A stretch of DNA of 6,929 bases from Capsulimonas sp. (lineage in GTDB: Bacteria > Armatimonadota > Armatimonadia > Armatimonadales > Capsulimonadaceae): NCBI GenBank assembly GCA_025963815.1, contig JAOQAA010000398.1, positions 1 through 6,929 of the forward strand. Direction: 5' to 3'. Shown here piece by piece: positions 6,225 through 6,929 of the stretch. Both the position numbers and the translations under genes were made by a program. The notes under the pieces were generated by a model. The model made no database searches and had not been told where the DNA came from. It worked only from the letters and a program-made list of their open reading frames with translations. Every line of letters starts with the position of its first letter. Positions within the stretch are counted from its first letter, which is position 1.

Positions 6225-6836
6225 TTACTGATTGCCGAGAATCGCGCCGAAGGCGGGTGTTGCGTTTACGTCCCCGGAAGCGCTATCCTGGTCCGATTTC
6301 GGTGCGGTAACGGTCCGTCCGTTGAGTGTTGCTGTATCGGAAATCTGCTGCGATGCCGTGCACATCCATCCGTCGTCGGTATGCGTCCAGGTGTCGCGTG
6401 CGACCTGGCGCTCCGTAAATGTGCTTCTCCTGCCCGTATTCGGATCGATAATCACGCCCTGCACGACTTCTCGGATGAGGGCCGTCGCTGTGTTACCACG
6501 CTGAGTGGCGCTGGCGACGGTGGTGACGCCTTTGATCGACTTTGCGGAGTCAAAAAGCGCGCTCAATCGGTAACGAATTTCGCCAAGATCATATTCATTT
6601 TTCTGAGGATCAACGACTTTAAAATCCTGAGAATAGTAGCGCATGGCGCCGTCAAGATCAAGACGATTGGCGGCGGCGTTACTGTGGTTATAGAAACCTT
6701 GCAGCGTTCGTGCGATGCTGGGAGCAGCGGCGGGGCGCGCTTTCGATGCGGGACGTTTTTGGACTGGCTTGGCGTGCGCAGCCGGGACAATGGCCAATAT
6801 TAACGATGCGTAGCAGACGAGCTTAAGGGACTTCAA
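6225..6836 (-). CDS. secreted NTF2/SnoaL-like domain protein of unknown function
   Basis: A 203-residue protein from a TTG at 6836. This start is chosen because GGAG (6846-6843) sits 6 bases upstream and yields a clean Sec signal peptide: KSLK, a hydrophobic core, and an AHA cleavage site at about residue 22. Earlier in-frame starts (ATG 6875, TTG 6893) lack ribosome binding sites and would put a second hydrophobic stretch in front. After a basic, Ala/Pro-rich linker (23-40), residues about 43-165 look like a cone-shaped NTF2/SnoaL-like domain: a helix, YYSQDFKVVDPQ (66-77), a further helix, then strands ending in DTWTHTDDGWMCTASQQI (148-165). Such domains may bind small ligands, act as enzymes or be purely structural; no catalytic set is evident. 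The tail (175-203) is polar. The gene ends in tandem stops (TAATAA). Confidence 0.7.
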   Translation of the reverse strand: MKSLKLVCYASLILAIVPAAHAKPVQKRPASKARPAAAPSIARTLQGFYNHSNAAANRLDLDGAMRYYSQDFKVVDPQKNEYDLGEIRYRLSALFDSAKSIKGVTTVASATQRGNTATALIREVVQGVIIDPNTGRRSTFTERQVARDTWTHTDDGWMCTASQQISDTATLNGRTVTAPKSDQDSASGDVNATPAFGAILGNQ

Positions 6837-6846
6837 GGAACACTCC

Positions 6847-6880
6847 AGAGTTAAGATAATGATTGACAGTGACATGGAAA
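6847..6880 (-). promoter_or_regulatory. possible promoter of the reverse-strand gene
   Basis: On the reverse strand, TTTCCA (6880-6875) and TATCTT (6858-6853) are 16 bases apart and loosely match -35 and -10 boxes. A start near 6846 would leave only about 10 bases of leader, placing GGAG at the extreme 5' end, which is tight. Tentative. Confidence 0.28.
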
Positions 6881-6906
6881 GGCGGCGGCGCAAATGCGTC
6901 GCCGCC
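6881..6906 (-). terminator. GC-rich hairpin, possible terminator of a reverse-strand gene beyond the right edge
   Basis: Arms 6881-6891 and 6896-6906 form an 11-bp stem (one G-T pair) around the loop AAAT. On the reverse strand it is followed by TTT (6880-6878), only a short T-run. A reverse-strand TAG at 6923-6921 could be the stop of a neighbouring gene 14 bases before the stem. It could equally be a regulatory hairpin in front of the secreted-protein gene. Nothing else is seen between 6907 and 6929. Confidence 0.4.
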
Positions 6907-6929
6907 GGTTTGCTGAGGAGCTAGGAGCG

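Noticed and set aside
6232..6803. Forward-strand open frames opposite the secreted-protein gene
   Set aside because: They are antisense to a reverse-strand frame with a convincing signal peptide, ribosome binding site and tandem stops, and their products look random.
6864..6869. TTGACA on the forward strand, a perfect -35 box
   Set aside because: No matching -10 box follows at 16-18 bases, where the sequence is the GC-rich hairpin. No forward gene is visible downstream in the window.

Overview
The window (about 6.9 kb, GC-rich, dense forward coding) carries the membrane and peripheral-stalk half of a bacterial F-type ATP synthase operon, a metalloaminopeptidase gene, a structured repeat, and a convergent secreted-protein gene. 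Protein style (free-standing AtpZ and AtpI, a single b subunit, an alpha subunit opening [16 protein letters not shown] starts) suggests a non-proteobacterial lineage. Armatimonadota or a neighbouring Terrabacteria phylum is my best guess, but this is an inference from memory of protein style and is not proven by the window.

Positions 1-4767: atpZ (open at the left edge), an atpI-like gene, atpB (a), atpE (c), atpF (b), atpH (delta) and atpA (alpha), all forward and tightly packed. The promoter lies left of the window. atpF/atpH overlap by one base, and atpA starts with TTG directly after the atpH stop. A strong intrinsic terminator follows atpA, so gamma, beta and epsilon (atpG, atpD, atpC) must be encoded elsewhere if the enzyme is complete. 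The products would make the proton channel (a plus c-ring), the peripheral stalk (b, delta) and the alpha part of the catalytic head, with AtpZ/AtpI as assembly or ion-transport accessories.

Positions 4768-5935: a short promoter/leader with a perfect 12-bp palindrome, then a complete M29-family (thermophilic-type) aminopeptidase with all expected metal and catalytic residues.

Positions 5936-6224: a non-coding gap between convergent genes. It holds a 144-bp inverted structure made of two mirror-image units of three small hairpins each. Paired changes between the two units preserve the hairpins. It resembles a REP/BIME-type element and is the most unusual thing in the window.

Positions 6225-6929: a reverse-strand gene for a secreted NTF2/SnoaL-like protein, probably starting at a TTG with a well-placed ribosome binding site. 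It is preceded by a possible promoter and a GC-rich hairpin that may end the next reverse-strand gene beyond the right edge.
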